From the NCBI RefSeq assembly GCF_020379485.1, contig NC_063437.1:2108001-2172000 (forward strand): 64,000 bases of DNA, read 5' to 3'. The DNA comes from Brassica napus. Its lineage: Eukaryota; Streptophyta; Magnoliopsida; Brassicales; Brassicaceae. Of the stretch, positions 23,144-34,953 are shown piece after piece. A program made the translations under genes and the position numbers. Each line of letters begins with the position of its first letter. Position 1 is the first letter of the stretch. The notes below the pieces were generated by a model. That model saw nothing but the letters and a program-made list of their open reading frames with translations. It made no database searches and was not told the DNA's origin.

Positions 23144-25090
23144 ATCTGAGTTAGACTTTGGGAAGTCTTTTAAAGTGTTTTATGCTAAAAGACTTCGCAC
23201 GAAGTCTTCAGGAAGTCTTTCGAAGTCTTCTGCCTAAAGTGGTAATTCTTTTGGATATGTATTATGTGTGTTTTATATATTAGATTCTAAAAAATTATAG
23301 ATTCAACCTAATGTGACTTTTTTGTTTATTATCTAAGCTTAAGATTTATTTTTGAAGTTTTCTCTATTTTGAAGTCTTTTGAATGATTTTAAATATGCAG
23401 ATTTTTCAGATCTGAGTCAGAATTTGGAAGACTTCTCAAAAAACTTTTGGATGACTCTCGGAAAACTCTCGGAAGACTTTTTGGGATGTCTTTTAATGTA
23501 TTTTATGCCTGAATACTTCCCACGAAGTCTTCAGAAAATCTTCTGAAGTCTTCTGCCGAAAATGGTACAAAAGGATGATATCAAGTGGAGACAAAGCTTA
23601 TCTATGTTGAAGAATGATATCTAGCTCAATGTGTAATAGTTTTGTTTATGGTATATTTTATGATTTGTATGTGTACTATTTTAGTTGTGAATTCTTTTGT
23701 AAACTTGAAGAGATGTTAATCAAAAGAATTTGGTATGTTTTGCCAAAGTACTTGACTTTATTGAAATTATTGATACAACATACCAATATTTTTTTTTAAC
23801 CATTCTACCCACTAATAACACAAAAACTTAGTTACATTTAATAAAACTAAGAGAGAAAACTTCTCAAGAATACTTAGTCAAATTTACAAAAAATCAAAAT
23901 CAAACTTTAAGTGAAAGATGAAATTTTAAATCTCGTGGAAGTTTAAAATTATATCTTATGATCTAAAAGACACATTAAACTACATTGAAGTTACTTAACA
24001 CTATTGAAAGTTAAAAAAAAACATACCTTTAAGTTACTTAACACTCTTGAAAAATCTAACGTAGAAGAATTCTCCAAAAGTCTTCTCGAATTAACTAGAA
24101 ACATTAGTAAACATTAATATTTGAAATATCATAATTATCACCAAATAAGTTATGAATTTCATCCAGAAACTCCAATAGTGACTAATATACATTAATTAAT
24201 AAGAAAATATTCAAAATTCATTTTAAATATACAGAAAATAAAAGAATATTTAATATTGACGTAAAAGTCTTCCTGAAGAAGACTTCTTAGAAAATCTTCC
24301 ATTTAGGTCGTTTTTGCAATTGCAAATTTACAAAGAAATACTTCTAGAGAAGTCTACTCTACAGCAGACATCTTGAGAAGTCTTCCTTTGTAAATATTGA
24401 CTTACTTTTGAATTTGAATAATCCTCGAAAATACAAGAGAAGACTTCTTTGGCAAACAAGTTAGTTTTGCAATTGACCAAAGTTCTACAGATATTGGATT
24501 TTTTTAGAGAAGTTTTATGACGTTCAGATGAAGTCTTCTCACTCTCCCAAGAAGTCTGCGTATGTTACTTTTGAAATTGACTTTATTTAACTTTTTCAGA
24601 GAATTCTTCTCTCGTAGCCAAAGGTTTGACCAAAAACCCGAAATAAAATTCGAGAAAACTTCTTAAGAAGTCTTCTCATTAATATTAAAGTTTTTACTAT
24701 TAATTTTCAATTGCAAAACTAACCTACACAGACTTCTTGCGATAGTGAGAAGACTTTATTTAATAGTAAAGAAGACTTCCCGAGAAGTCTTCTCCAAGAA
24801 GATTTCTCAGGAAGTCTTCTATAAAAAGTCAAATTTCTGACAAACTTTGGTCAATTGCAAAACTAACTTATTTATCCGAGACGACTCTTATCTTATTTAT
24901 TTTTTCTTAACAAGGAAAACTTAGAAAACTTCTAGAGAAGTCTTCTCCAAAAGCACACAAAATGTCAATTGCAAAACTAACATATGCATTGACTAGAAGA
25001 CTTCTTTAGATGTCTTTTCGTTGGAGAAGACTTCTAGAAGAGTCTTCTTCGCAAAATAGATCTGAACAAAAAATATCATTTTTAGATCTG
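23144..25090. repeat. Region dense in GAAGTCTTC / GAAGACTTC words
   Basis: About 1.9 kb in which AGAAGTCTTC and GAAGACTTC variants recur many times in both orientations at irregular spacing. It also carries repeated CAATTGCAAAACTAAC phrases (about 24470, 24710, 24855, 24965), and AGATCTGA near both edges (23143, 23408 and 25060). No ORF is credible (the 61-codon frame at 23614 is unremarkable). It is not a simple tandem array. It looks like an unclassified Brassicaceae repeat, perhaps a non-autonomous DNA transposon, but no terminal repeat was confirmed. Confidence 0.6.
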
Positions 25091-25762
25091 GTGAAATTCA
25101 TGTATAGCTTTTACAAGCACACATAACTTCTTAATGGAAGTTACTCACTCGTTCTTGACCATGAATCATGAACTTGAGTAACTTTAATAAGATTATAGTT
25201 TTTGAAAAGAAAAAAAATTGGATGAAATAAGAGATAAAGTGAAAGGGAAATGGTTTATGTGCGTAAAACATAAGGATACGAAGATGTGTATGTTGATTTT
25301 AGGTGCATTTAGAACATGCAATTGGTTGTTCATGGTGGTTGGTGTTTTGATGACAATAACAATATTGTAAATAAATGAGAAAGATAAGGATGAATGAGTA
25401 AAACTCTGATTCTGAAAAAAAAAATGATATTTTCGTGAATAACTCAAATTTTTATGATGAATATAACAAATGAAAGTTTCAAAAGAAATATTGATTAATT
25501 TTCTGTTTAATTTAAAATTTTAAGTCATATTTGAAATTTAATAAAAATAAGGTTATATTTAAAAAAACCCCTAGAATCTATGAAACCTCACTGATTTCAC
25601 ATTTACAATTTCCCGCAATTTCCCGTTCTTGAAAGAATAACTAAGCCAGAAACATAATTTAATTACGACAGATATCAAGTTGACCACAGTATTTATAAAG
25701 AATGGCTTTGTATTAAATATCGAGGCCGCATTTAATTAAGATAAAGCTATTAAAAATTGAAA
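25091..25762. other. Intergenic DNA upstream of bHLH copy 2
   Basis: AT-rich; an 84-codon minus-strand frame (25193-25447) has no recognisable domain. ACCTCACTGATTTCACATTTACA at about 25585 recurs upstream of copy 3 (about 28139), so the tandem duplication unit extends at least this far. Confidence 0.5.
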
Positions 25763-26056
25763 TGCTTATGTATAGGCTTACATCATCAAGATGCTGTTGT
25801 ATAGGCTTACCACGACCAAATGTCTGGGAGGAGAAAGGGAAAATCATCTTCCACCTGATTTCCACAAGCCTCCAACAATTTCTTAATGCTGACTCATATT
25901 TCAGTATGTAAAAATCATCTTATTATAGTTTTAGTATTCGTCTTCAAATCCTACAGAATATCTCCAATGGTGACTGGACCTAGTGCATGCGTGGAACATA
26001 CACTCTTGAACGTGCCAACCTGTGCCCTACAGAGACCTACGTATTTTTCTTTGTAG
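25763..26056 (+). promoter_or_regulatory. Conserved promoter blocks A, B, C of bHLH copy 2
   Basis: Block A (25763-25812) has two GCTTATGTATAGGCTTAC-like units. Block B (25851-25900) reads CCACCTGATTTCCACAAGCC with GCTGACTCAT downstream. Block C (25966-26056) starts AATGGTGACTGGACC and contains GCATGCGTGG and AACGTGCC. Order and spacing match the other two copies. Confidence 0.7.
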
Positions 26057-26251
26057 TAAATATAAGTATAGCACATACTTATATAAATAGTCCCAACTAA
26101 TCAAATTGAAACTTCATTATATAGTTTGTTATATTTAACAACATAGATTTATTTCTTAAATCCTATACCCGCTATATAATCGGGAGACACTAATATTCCA
26201 TCTTCAATAGAAAACATAAGCTATAAACTTGCCTCTAATTAAGCAAACAAA

Positions 26252-27087
26252 ATGTGTGCATTAGTCCCTCCATTTTTCCCAAACTTTGGGTGGCCGTCGA
26301 CGGGTGAGTACGAGAGTTACTACCTGTCCGGAGAGAACCTCGACAACTGCACGTTTTTTGATTTTCCGGTACCAGAGACTTATGGACTGGTTCATCAACA
26401 GAACAGCTTAGGGGTTTCTATTTCGTCGGCAGGAATTGGAATAGACAAGAGTCCGGTCGTAAACAAGAAGCTTAAACACAATGCAAGCGAGCGTGACCGT
26501 CGCAAGAAGATCAACTCATTGTTCTCATCTCTTCGTTCATGTCTTCCAGCCTCAGATCAATCGGTAAATAGATACTTCGATAAAATATATGTGTCTCTAT
26601 ATTATTTAGAGGAAAAATATAAAACTAACTATTTTTCTTTACTTTCTTGCAGAAGAAGTTAAGTATTCCCCAAACGGTTTCTAGGAGCTTGAAGTACATA
26701 CTGGAGCTGCAGGAAGAAGTGAAGATGCTGATACAAAAGAAGGAAGAACTCTTGGTGCGAGTATCCGGTCAAAGAGCCATTGAACAGCAACCAAAGGTGG
26801 TTGCGCATTATGTCTCGACCGTGTCTGCGACTAGGCTTGGAGACCATGAAATGATGGTCCAAATCTCATCGTCCAAGATTAATAACTTTTCGATATCTAA
26901 TGTGTTAAGTGGGTTAGAAGAAGATGGGTTTGTTCTTGTGGATGTTTCATTGTCAAGGTCTCAAGGAGAAAGGGTTTTCTACACTTTGCATCTCCAAGTG
27001 GACAATATTGATAATGACAAGCTGAATTGCACTGAGTTGAGTCAGAGGATGTTGTACTTGTATGAGGAATGTGGGAACTCATACTAG
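26252..27087 (+). CDS. bHLH38/39: bHLH Ib transcription factor, bHLH38/39 type, tandem copy 2
   Basis: Exons 26252-26563 and 26653-27087 (248 aa); phase-0 intron of only 89 bp. Same MCALVPPFFPNFGWPST start, basic region KLKHNASERDRRKKIN with H-E-R residues, helix 2 KKLSIPQTVSRSLKYILELQ and ACT-like C-terminus. Differences from the other copies: ILEL for IPEL and EEVKMLI for EQVKKLI in the helix 2/zipper stretch, and a shortened hinge after SGQRAIEQ, a few residues shorter than the copies. It lies about 8.4 kb from copy 1 and only 1.7 kb from copy 3. Predicted nuclear regulator of iron-deficiency genes, intact. Confidence 0.95.
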
Positions 27088-28311
27088 AGGATAACTTTTT
27101 CTTGTTTCTTTTAGTTATGTCGTCCCTTTCTCTTGAACATCTAACATTCTTGACCAAAGCATTGTAATTGAGTTGTTTCGGTTGACTACATTTCGATCCA
27201 ACATCACTGGTTAGAAATACTAATATTTAGTTTAGCTGACAAGACTTGTAAACTAGTAGTAATTCAATAAACCCAATTAATTTTCTTAAAATTTAAAATG
27301 TACTATTACTAAATAATAATTATATTTGTAAACAGATTTTTTCTAATTTTGTATGAAAAAAGTTGCTACATATTAATAAAATGTTATTAAGAGTATCTCA
27401 GATAGTAAATGCTTAAATAGATAGTTGTGTTTAGACTTGGGTATTTCGGGTATTGATTTGGTTCAGTTCAGACATTTCGGATATCGCATAGTTCGGATAA
27501 GGGCTGAAGGATCCAATTAATAACTGATTTGTTTCTGGTTCGGGTTTGGTTCTCATAGTTTTGGGTTAGGTTCGTTTTGGATAATAAAACTAGTAAGGGA
27601 AAATACCAGAAAACAAAATTTGCTCTGCTTGGTTCCTATTTGGTTATTTTGGATAATTCAGATATATCAGGTATTTTGGATAGATTATCAAATAAAAATG
27701 TTGGATAATTAAAATTATTTTGGATATTTTGGATTAAAATTTGGATAGTTTCGGATAATTTCGGATAATACTTTGTAAGAGTTTTTTTCGAATACTTTTA
27801 GTCAACTTTTAAATTATATATATAATATATAATATTTATGTTATATGTATATGTATATATAATTATTTTTATATATTTCGGCTATCCCTTCGGTTTTCGG
27901 TTTGGTTCTGTTATGTTGACTTTAGAAATATAGAAACCGTTCGGATCTGAGAGTTTTCATCCAGTTCTAGTTTTGGGTATTTTGGTTCGGTTTTTTTTTT
28001 TATCTAGTCCTAGTTGTGTTATGAGGAATGACAAAAAGAGTATTTTACAATAAGAGTACGAATATTACGGGATGATAGCTGTAGTTTTCAGAATATTATA
28101 TTAGTTTGGAAATGTGGATCACTATAAGAATCTATGAAACCTCATTGATTCACATTTACAAATTTGGAATAATTTTGACAGGTTCTTGGAAGAACAATTA
28201 AGTTTAGTTTATACATATGCCATCAAGTTGACCTAACTGATAAATATTATAATGGCTTTGTTGTATTAAATAACGAAATCTGGATTTGTTTATGATTAAA
28301 AAAAATCGAAA
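27088..28311. other. Intergenic DNA with TTCGG-type degenerate repeat
   Basis: Between about 27430 and 28010 the phrases TTTCGGATA, TTTGGTTCGG and GGATAATTTCGGATAAT recur. This degenerate repeat type is common in Brassicaceae; a similar GGTTCAGTTTGG-rich stretch lies at 41525-41880. No ORF or terminal repeat is visible. The rest is AT-rich flank. Confidence 0.5.
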
Positions 28312-28620
28312 TGCTTACGAATAGGCTTACAACATCGAAAATGCTTGTGTATAGGCTTACAACATCGAAAACGATTGGGACGAGGACACGCCCAGAGCAT
28401 CTTTCCACCTGATTTCCACGAGCCTCCAGCAATTTCTCTAAGCTGAGTCATCTTTCAGTATGCAAATAATAATCTTATTATAGTTTTGATACATGTAATG
28501 CTCGTGTTTGGGTTATTGTACAATATTATCGATTGGTGACTGGTCCTACTTCGATGTGGAACAAGGCTCTGGCTCGTGTCAACATGCGCCATCTATGGAG
28601 ACCTAGATAATTCTTTTGTT
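28312..28620 (+). promoter_or_regulatory. Conserved promoter blocks A, B, C of bHLH copy 3
   Basis: Block A (28312-28370) carries GCTTACGAATAGGCTTACAA and GCTTGTGTATAGGCTTACAA. Block B (28405-28460) reads CCACCTGATTTCCACGAGCC then GCTGAGTCATCTTTCAG. Block C (28533-28620) begins ATTGGTGACTGGTCC and contains GGCTCGTGTC. Corresponding blocks precede copies 1 and 2. Confidence 0.7.
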
Positions 28621-28806
28621 AGTATGAGAAGTCGTTGTCTTAACGAATACAACAAACTCCTATTATTCAGTTTCTTAATTAATAATTAAAACATATATTT
28701 TATTTCTTTAACCATTTGCCCGTATACAAATACGGGACTCAATAATCTTCCAATCGAAACAGCTTCAAGAGATAGAAATTCTACAAATATCATTAATTAA
28801 CCAAAA

Positions 28807-29965
28807 ATGTGTGCATTAGTCCCTCCACTGTTCCCCGACTTTGGGTGGCCGTCGACGGCAGGTTACGAGAGGAGCTACTACCTCGGCGGAGAAAACCTCA
28901 ACAACGACATGTTTCTTGATTTTCCGGTACTGGAAACTTATGGAGTATTGGCTCATCATCAGAACAGCTTAGGAGTTTCTGTTTCGTCGGAGGGAAATGG
29001 AATAGACAACAACCCGGTTGTTAAAAAGAAGCTTAATCACAATGCTAGTGAGCGTGACCGTCGCAAGAAGATCAACTCTTTGTTTGCATCTCTCCGCTCA
29101 TGTCTTCCAACCTCAGATCAATCGGTAAATAACTTTTTTGATATGTCCATTATGTTTTATGTATTGGAATTTCTAAGAGAATATGTTAGGAATCTTACAG
29201 TGAGATTAGGACCTAAAGTGATATACAAAGGATATCAAATATACTAACAGCTTACTGTTATTTAATTGACTTAAATCAGATTTTTAAAGTTGTATAAATG
29301 CTTGTCTAAAGAGTCGTAAATTTATTCACATAATCAGTATAAACCATAAAACGGTAATGGCCTCAATCAAGTTTTAAATTCTTTGGCTTTCTTCTTGTTT
29401 GATTTGGGCTTGTTCACAACATTTAACATATCAATTAATTTTAAGTTGGATCTGCATCTAAACCATTTAAAAGAAGAATGCTAAGATCCCTTTTCCCTTT
29501 ACTTTCTTGCAGAAAAAGCTAAGCATTTCAGCTACCGTTTCACGAAGCTTGAAGTACATACCAGAGTTGCAAGAGCAAGTGAAGAAGTTATTACAAAAGA
29601 AGGAAGAACTCTTGGTTCGAGTATCAGGTCAAAGAGACATTGAACTTTACGTTAAGCCACAACCAAAGACAGTCGCAAGTTATGTCTCCACTGTTTCCGC
29701 GACTAGGCTTGGAGACAACGAAGTGATGGTCCAAATCTCATCATCCAAGATTAATAACTTCTCGATATCTAATGTGTTAACTGGGTTAGAAGAAGATGAT
29801 TTTGTTCTTGTGGATGTTTCATCTTCAAGGTCTCAAGGGGAAAGGCTTTTCTACACTTTGCATCTTCAAGTAGAAAATATGGATGATCATTACAAAATGA
29901 ATTGCGAAGAGTTAAGTGAAAGGATGTTGTACTTGTACGAGGAATGTGAAAATTCATTTAGGTGA
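28807..29965 (+). CDS. bHLH38/39: bHLH Ib transcription factor, bHLH38/39 type, tandem copy 3
   Basis: Exons 28807-29124 and 29513-29965 (256 aa), phase-0 intron of 388 bp ending CTTGCAG. MCALVPPLFPDFGWPST start, insert GVSVSSEGNGIDNNPVVKKKLNHNASERDRR, helix 2 KKLSISATVSRSLKYIPELQ, ACT-like C-terminus ending RMLYLYEECENSFR. The hinge wording (SVSSEGN.IDNNPVV) and QVENMDD near the end look closest to Arabidopsis bHLH38/39 as I remember them, so this may be the least diverged copy. Its 3' end faces the 3' end of PIP5K4 across about 170 bp. Intact. Confidence 0.95.
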
Positions 29966-30137
29966 TTAATTCATATAACTGTTGTACATAGTTTATTATA
30001 AAATCAGCATAACTTATAAATTTATATTTAAAAAATGTAGTGGCTGCAAGGCAGCGAGTATATATATACCTAAGCCTTTATTTCTTGACCCACAAGTAAC
30101 CTTGAGAAGGCTAGAAACATAGGAGATGAAACTTGTT

Positions 30138-33100
30138 TCAATCGTCCTCAGTGAAGACCTTGAAGATGAAATCACGGAAACGTCTAGAGTACAGCCTCGG
30201 ATCAACGGCTGAGATTGAAGTAGGATCGTACTGGATGCTCTTGTAAGCGTGTTCAAGTTTCTTGCTGATATCGTAATCTTGAAGAATGTCTATGATTCCA
30301 AAGATCATGACAACCTCGTAATACTCTCCTGTTGGTTCCCCAACTAGCTGGAACTCACTGTCGCTTCTTCTCATTGTCCTCTCTGCTCGAGCCGGCATGT
30401 TTCCTCCAAGTCTGATACTAGCCCACCTACAACAACCAACCCATTTCTTAGACTTGAGAATGGAGAAAAGTTATTGTTTCTAATTAAATATGAGTTCAAC
30501 TTTTGTTGTGCGTTTACTAACCTTGTGGGATCAGATAGAAGCTGATCCACGTCTGCTCTGGAGAGACGAGGGGCTGTTTCATCTTCAAATTCACCTGAAG
30601 TTGAGAAACAAAAATGGGACAAATCTTTTAGATCGCACAAACAAATTAGGTTAAAATAGCACATAAAAAGGAAAAAAATATCTATTATACCATTAATTAA
30701 AAGGTTTTAAGCTATTCTAAACCCTTATACTAACCCCACCCCATAACTACTAAATCTTAAATTTTAGTCACTAAATTAAAACCCTCAAAAGTATTTTTAA
30801 CATTTAATTAGTGCTATTTTGGAAGAAAAAAAAATCCATTGTGTGCTATTTATTGACAAAGAGACAATTTTTCATGAAATATTTGGTTGTTGCATTCTGC
30901 TGAAGAGAAATGATACTGAGTTTTATAGGAATATACGAACCAATAGGCGTGCGAGCTCCAGAAGGAATCAGCTCTCCAGCCACTGATGCTTCTCTGAAAT
31001 GAATCCCAACCAGAAGACTGTAGTCCATGATCCTTTCCTGTTCTAGAAACTCACAATCTTTGTCCACTTGCCTGAAAACAATAACAACAATGGTCATATA
31101 AGAAAACTCAACGTAAAGAAATGGGTTAGTAACAGTGTTCTATATTCGGTCTATGCGGATGCCTACTCCCATGTGGATTTAAATAAATCGGACGCATAAT
31201 AGCATTTATATGAATAGTATACGGCATGTGGGGATGTTTAGGCGGATTTAAATTTTTATATTTAAAAGTTAAAAACATTAACATAGTTATATATTTGATA
31301 GTTATTTATTATATTCATAATACAAACTTGTGTTCTTCTAACCTGGTGAATTCTTGGAACCAAGCTTTCTGTAGTCTGAATATGAAATTCAGATCAAGAT
31401 CTTTCAAGATTGTGTTTGAGTTGATTTGAGATTCAGGTTTATCGGTTGTACGACCAAGAGAAGATCCTTTTAGATCAAAGCGTCTGTGGATAGAGTACTC
31501 GGAACAGAACAGGTTTCCCATAATAACAAACCGCACCTTCTTTTGGATTGTTCCAGTCAATTTCACACAGTGTAGACCATAGAATTTAATCACCAAAGTG
31601 TTCTCAAATGCTCGAACATGGTTGTAGTAAGCTGCAAGCATTCTCAGAAACACCTACATCATCATAATTCAAGAAATCAGTTAGTAGTTGTAGCAGTCAC
31701 CCATTCTTCATCTGGTAACTTCAAGAAGAAGCAAACTCACTTTAGTTTCAGACTTCTTCATTGTCTTTATCATATAACGATCATCGTTTGTTAAGTAGAA
31801 AAACATTCCACTTTTACCAGGTGACGATAGCTCCCTAAGGGCATCATTACCACATAATGATAACATGTAGTCAGCTGGATCTACCTTGAATAGCTTCCTC
31901 AAGCTCCTGAAGATAGATGAATTAGCATAACATAGTGTAAGAAAATGTAGAGCCTAGTGTTGTGGTCTCTCACCTAAAAACTAATGGACAATAGTCTTTC
32001 CATTTGAATTCAGTAGATTGGTGAGGAGGCGTGTATTTGGTTCCTTCTGGTGGAAACCTTGTCCACACCTTCTCCTTTGGATCAAAAGCTGAATGCTTAA
32101 GATCAAGAGACACAACAGGAGCTTGTTTTCCAACAGCATGTCTGCTTAATCAAAACACCATTAAAAACATCAAGAAGGATTAAATTGTCATAACTGGTGA
32201 CAAGAGCCGAGCCGGTTCTGAGCATAGGCAAATGAAACATTGGTTTATGGCCTCTAAAATTTAAGATTTTTTTTCTTTTTGCATAAACATAGACTTTCAG
32301 ATTTGTATTAAAAAAAATAGAATACAACTCTTACTAAATTGTTTATAACCCTCAAAATCTCAAGACCGGTCCTACTGGTGAGAAGGTGAGTAAGATACTT
32401 ACCTGATTCCAAGCTGTAGATTAAGCATAAGATCGTAGTTTCGATGACCTTTCGATATTGTCTCGCCTTGCTTCTTCCCTGCCCTTGGCAGTCTCATAGG
32501 CACAGGGCTAGGTTTCAAGCTTTGAATGAAGCCTTCAGCCTCAAGTCTCATTATTTCAGCATCTAAATCTCTTCTTGTGTTGGAGTCAATATCAGCAGCG
32601 CCTTCACCGCTTTCACTTCCCCACATATTCATCTTCTCAAACGCTCTATCTAAACCAACACTCACCCTCCCATCAACTGAGATCCTCCTCGGCTTCTCTA
32701 CACGCTTGGAAGAGTTCCAAACAGAGAGCTTCTTTTGTGAAGGCAACACAGGAACTCTCTCTCCACTGCAGATAGTGTACTCACTTAGATTGTTGAACAC
32801 ATCTTTAGGATCCCACTCAAGGCTCCCTTCGTTCTCGGGTGGATGATAAGTGCCGTTCATTTCTTCCGGGTCCTTAGACCAATGACCAACGTAGAAACTC
32901 CCATCATCCCATTTGAAAGTACCGTTTCCACTAGGGAAACCATCGTCCCAAAACCCATCGTATCTACTACCATCCGACCAAACAAAAGTACCTTTGCCAC
33001 AAATGGAACCGTTCTTCCATTCACCAATGTAAAAACTCTCATCTCTCCAACGATACTTCCCTTGAGCTTCTTGCAAACCTCTCCTCCATTCACCATCATA

Positions 33101-33586
33101 CACATCTCCGTTTGCAAAACTCTTGATCCCATGTCCATGTTTTAGGTTCATCACCCATTGGCCTCTATAAGCATCTCCACTAGGACCTGTGTAAGTCCCA
33201 GTCCCATCCATGTACCCGCTTTTGAATTCACCTTCATATGTAGCACCAGAAGGCCAACCAAACTTCCCTTTCCCCATAGTCTTGCCATTGTACCATTCAC
33301 CAATGTACGTGCAACCATCTGTCCATAGATACTTACCGTGCCCGTGTGGGAAACTATCATACCATTGACCTGTGTAATAGTCTCCATTAGGAAGTACCTT
33401 CTCTGCATGGTACATTTCACCTGTGCTGCTCTCATCATCATTCTCATTGGTTGTTGAAGTTTCATCATCTGTTTGTGGAGCTACAGATACTGTCCCAAAA
33501 ATGTTGTTTGCTCGCTTCTTGGCTTGTTGGGTCTTTTTCATTGTCACCTCCCAAGCTTTTAGAACACAGCCTTGTTCCTTGCTCAT
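30138..33586 (-). CDS. PIP5K4: Phosphatidylinositol-4-phosphate 5-kinase with MORN repeats
   Basis: Seven exons on the minus strand: 33586-32403, 32141-31974, 31906-31741, 31653-31343, 31071-30941, 30594-30522, 30426-30138; total 2322 bp, 773 aa, all junctions in frame with GT/AG borders. Start chosen at MSKEQ (33586), the family start; nine in-frame codons MSLEKKKKK lie upstream. Eight MORN repeats ([14 protein letters not shown] type) fill about residues 70-250. The lipid kinase domain fills about 390-770, with [38 protein letters not shown] and [12 protein letters not shown]; the activation loop ends near [12 protein letters not shown]. It makes PI(4,5)P2 from PI4P at the plasma membrane and supports vesicle traffic and tip or stomatal responses. 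The gene is intact and lies where At3g56960 is expected. Confidence 0.95.
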
Positions 33587-34953
33587 TTTCTTTTTCTTTT
33601 TTTCTAGAGACATGTATATATCCTAGAACAAAACCTAAGAAAACATATTTGTTCTTGTCTAAACAACAAATCCTATAGATGTACACGTACAAAAGAGAAG
33701 ACAAACTGTAGACCTAACCATTCAATAAAAAGCAGCACGAATATTCAATTTAACTTAAAGTATGTGACTTCTTGTCTCCATTGTCATTGAATCATATAGA
33801 AACAGGTTTTTTTTTGTTCTTATTTGAGTTGCAACATTTTGGGAATGAATACTGCTCTGAACGATCAACCAAACCTAACTAATGGCCAAAAGAGTTAAGG
33901 GATCAAAACATCTCTCTCTCCGACATTTCATCTTTTCTTGTCAAAGAGGTAACCGTTCATCTCCTCAAACCACTGAAAGCCTTCAAATTTAGAGAAACAA
34001 TTCAAGACCCATTTATTTCTATTCTTAGCATTTCCGAGTTTTTCTCTCACAAACATATATACATACATTTTCTTATAAATTAAATTGAAGAAATAACTGA
34101 TCAATTTAGCCTAAACTGATTATGTGTATTTTGAACCCCACTTTACTCTAGCTGAAAATATGAATTTGATCATTTCAACTTTGTTAGTCCAGATCCATAC
34201 CAGTAATCTAGGTTACATAAAGTGGGATTATAATTAAAAGTAAAAACTCTGTATATTTTGTCTATATCCTATATTAAAAGTTTTTTTTTTAAGATTCAAT
34301 ATAAAATTTGTTAACCATAATAAGAACTTTGAGAATTTGCTGACTTTACTATCAAAATTAAAAATCTTGTAGATATTTTTCTTTATTGTTATACTGTGGA
34401 TAAAATTATATACTTTCTAACAAGAACGTCTTTTAAAAATCACCTTAAATTTGTTGTCATACACAAAATTAATTTTTTATATATTTTCTGCCATATTCAC
34501 CTTAAAAGTTCAACTAATTCACAAAAATCTCATTATTTATTACTTTGTTTTTGAAATAAGTTAATTTTTGAAAATGTTATTGTCTTCAATATTACCAACC
34601 ACCATTCACAAACAAAACCAAAATTTAATGCACCAGAAATCAATGTATACATCTTTTTATCTCATTTCTTATACATAAAATCATTTATCTTGAACATTTT
34701 TTCTCATTCCATCCTAAGAACTCAAAAAAAAAATATTTCAAAAAAAAAATTCATTAAAACTACTCAAATTTGACATTCTTGAAAAGCTGGAATGAAAATT
34801 TTTCTAAAAGGTATCTCGAATAATAATCAGTTTCTTTCTCTCACTTCGAATGGAATGAATTGTACTTTATATATTTTGATATAGAACTAATACTGTAAAA
34901 AAAATGTTGTATAAATTTTTGCTGTAGAAGTTTGGTTGTAGATTTTAGAAGAA
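33587..34953. other. PIP5K4 upstream region
   Basis: Presumed 5' UTR and promoter of PIP5K4 on the right of its start, then AT-rich DNA. No further gene seen up to the Helitron border at 34954. Confidence 0.5.

Noticed and set aside
23144..25090. CRISPR-like array
   Set aside because: Repeats are short, in both orientations and irregularly spaced, in a plant nuclear context; no spacers or cas genes.
32526..33145. Plus-strand frames opposite PIP5K4 exon 1
   Set aside because: Shadows of the long MORN-repeat exon on the other strand.
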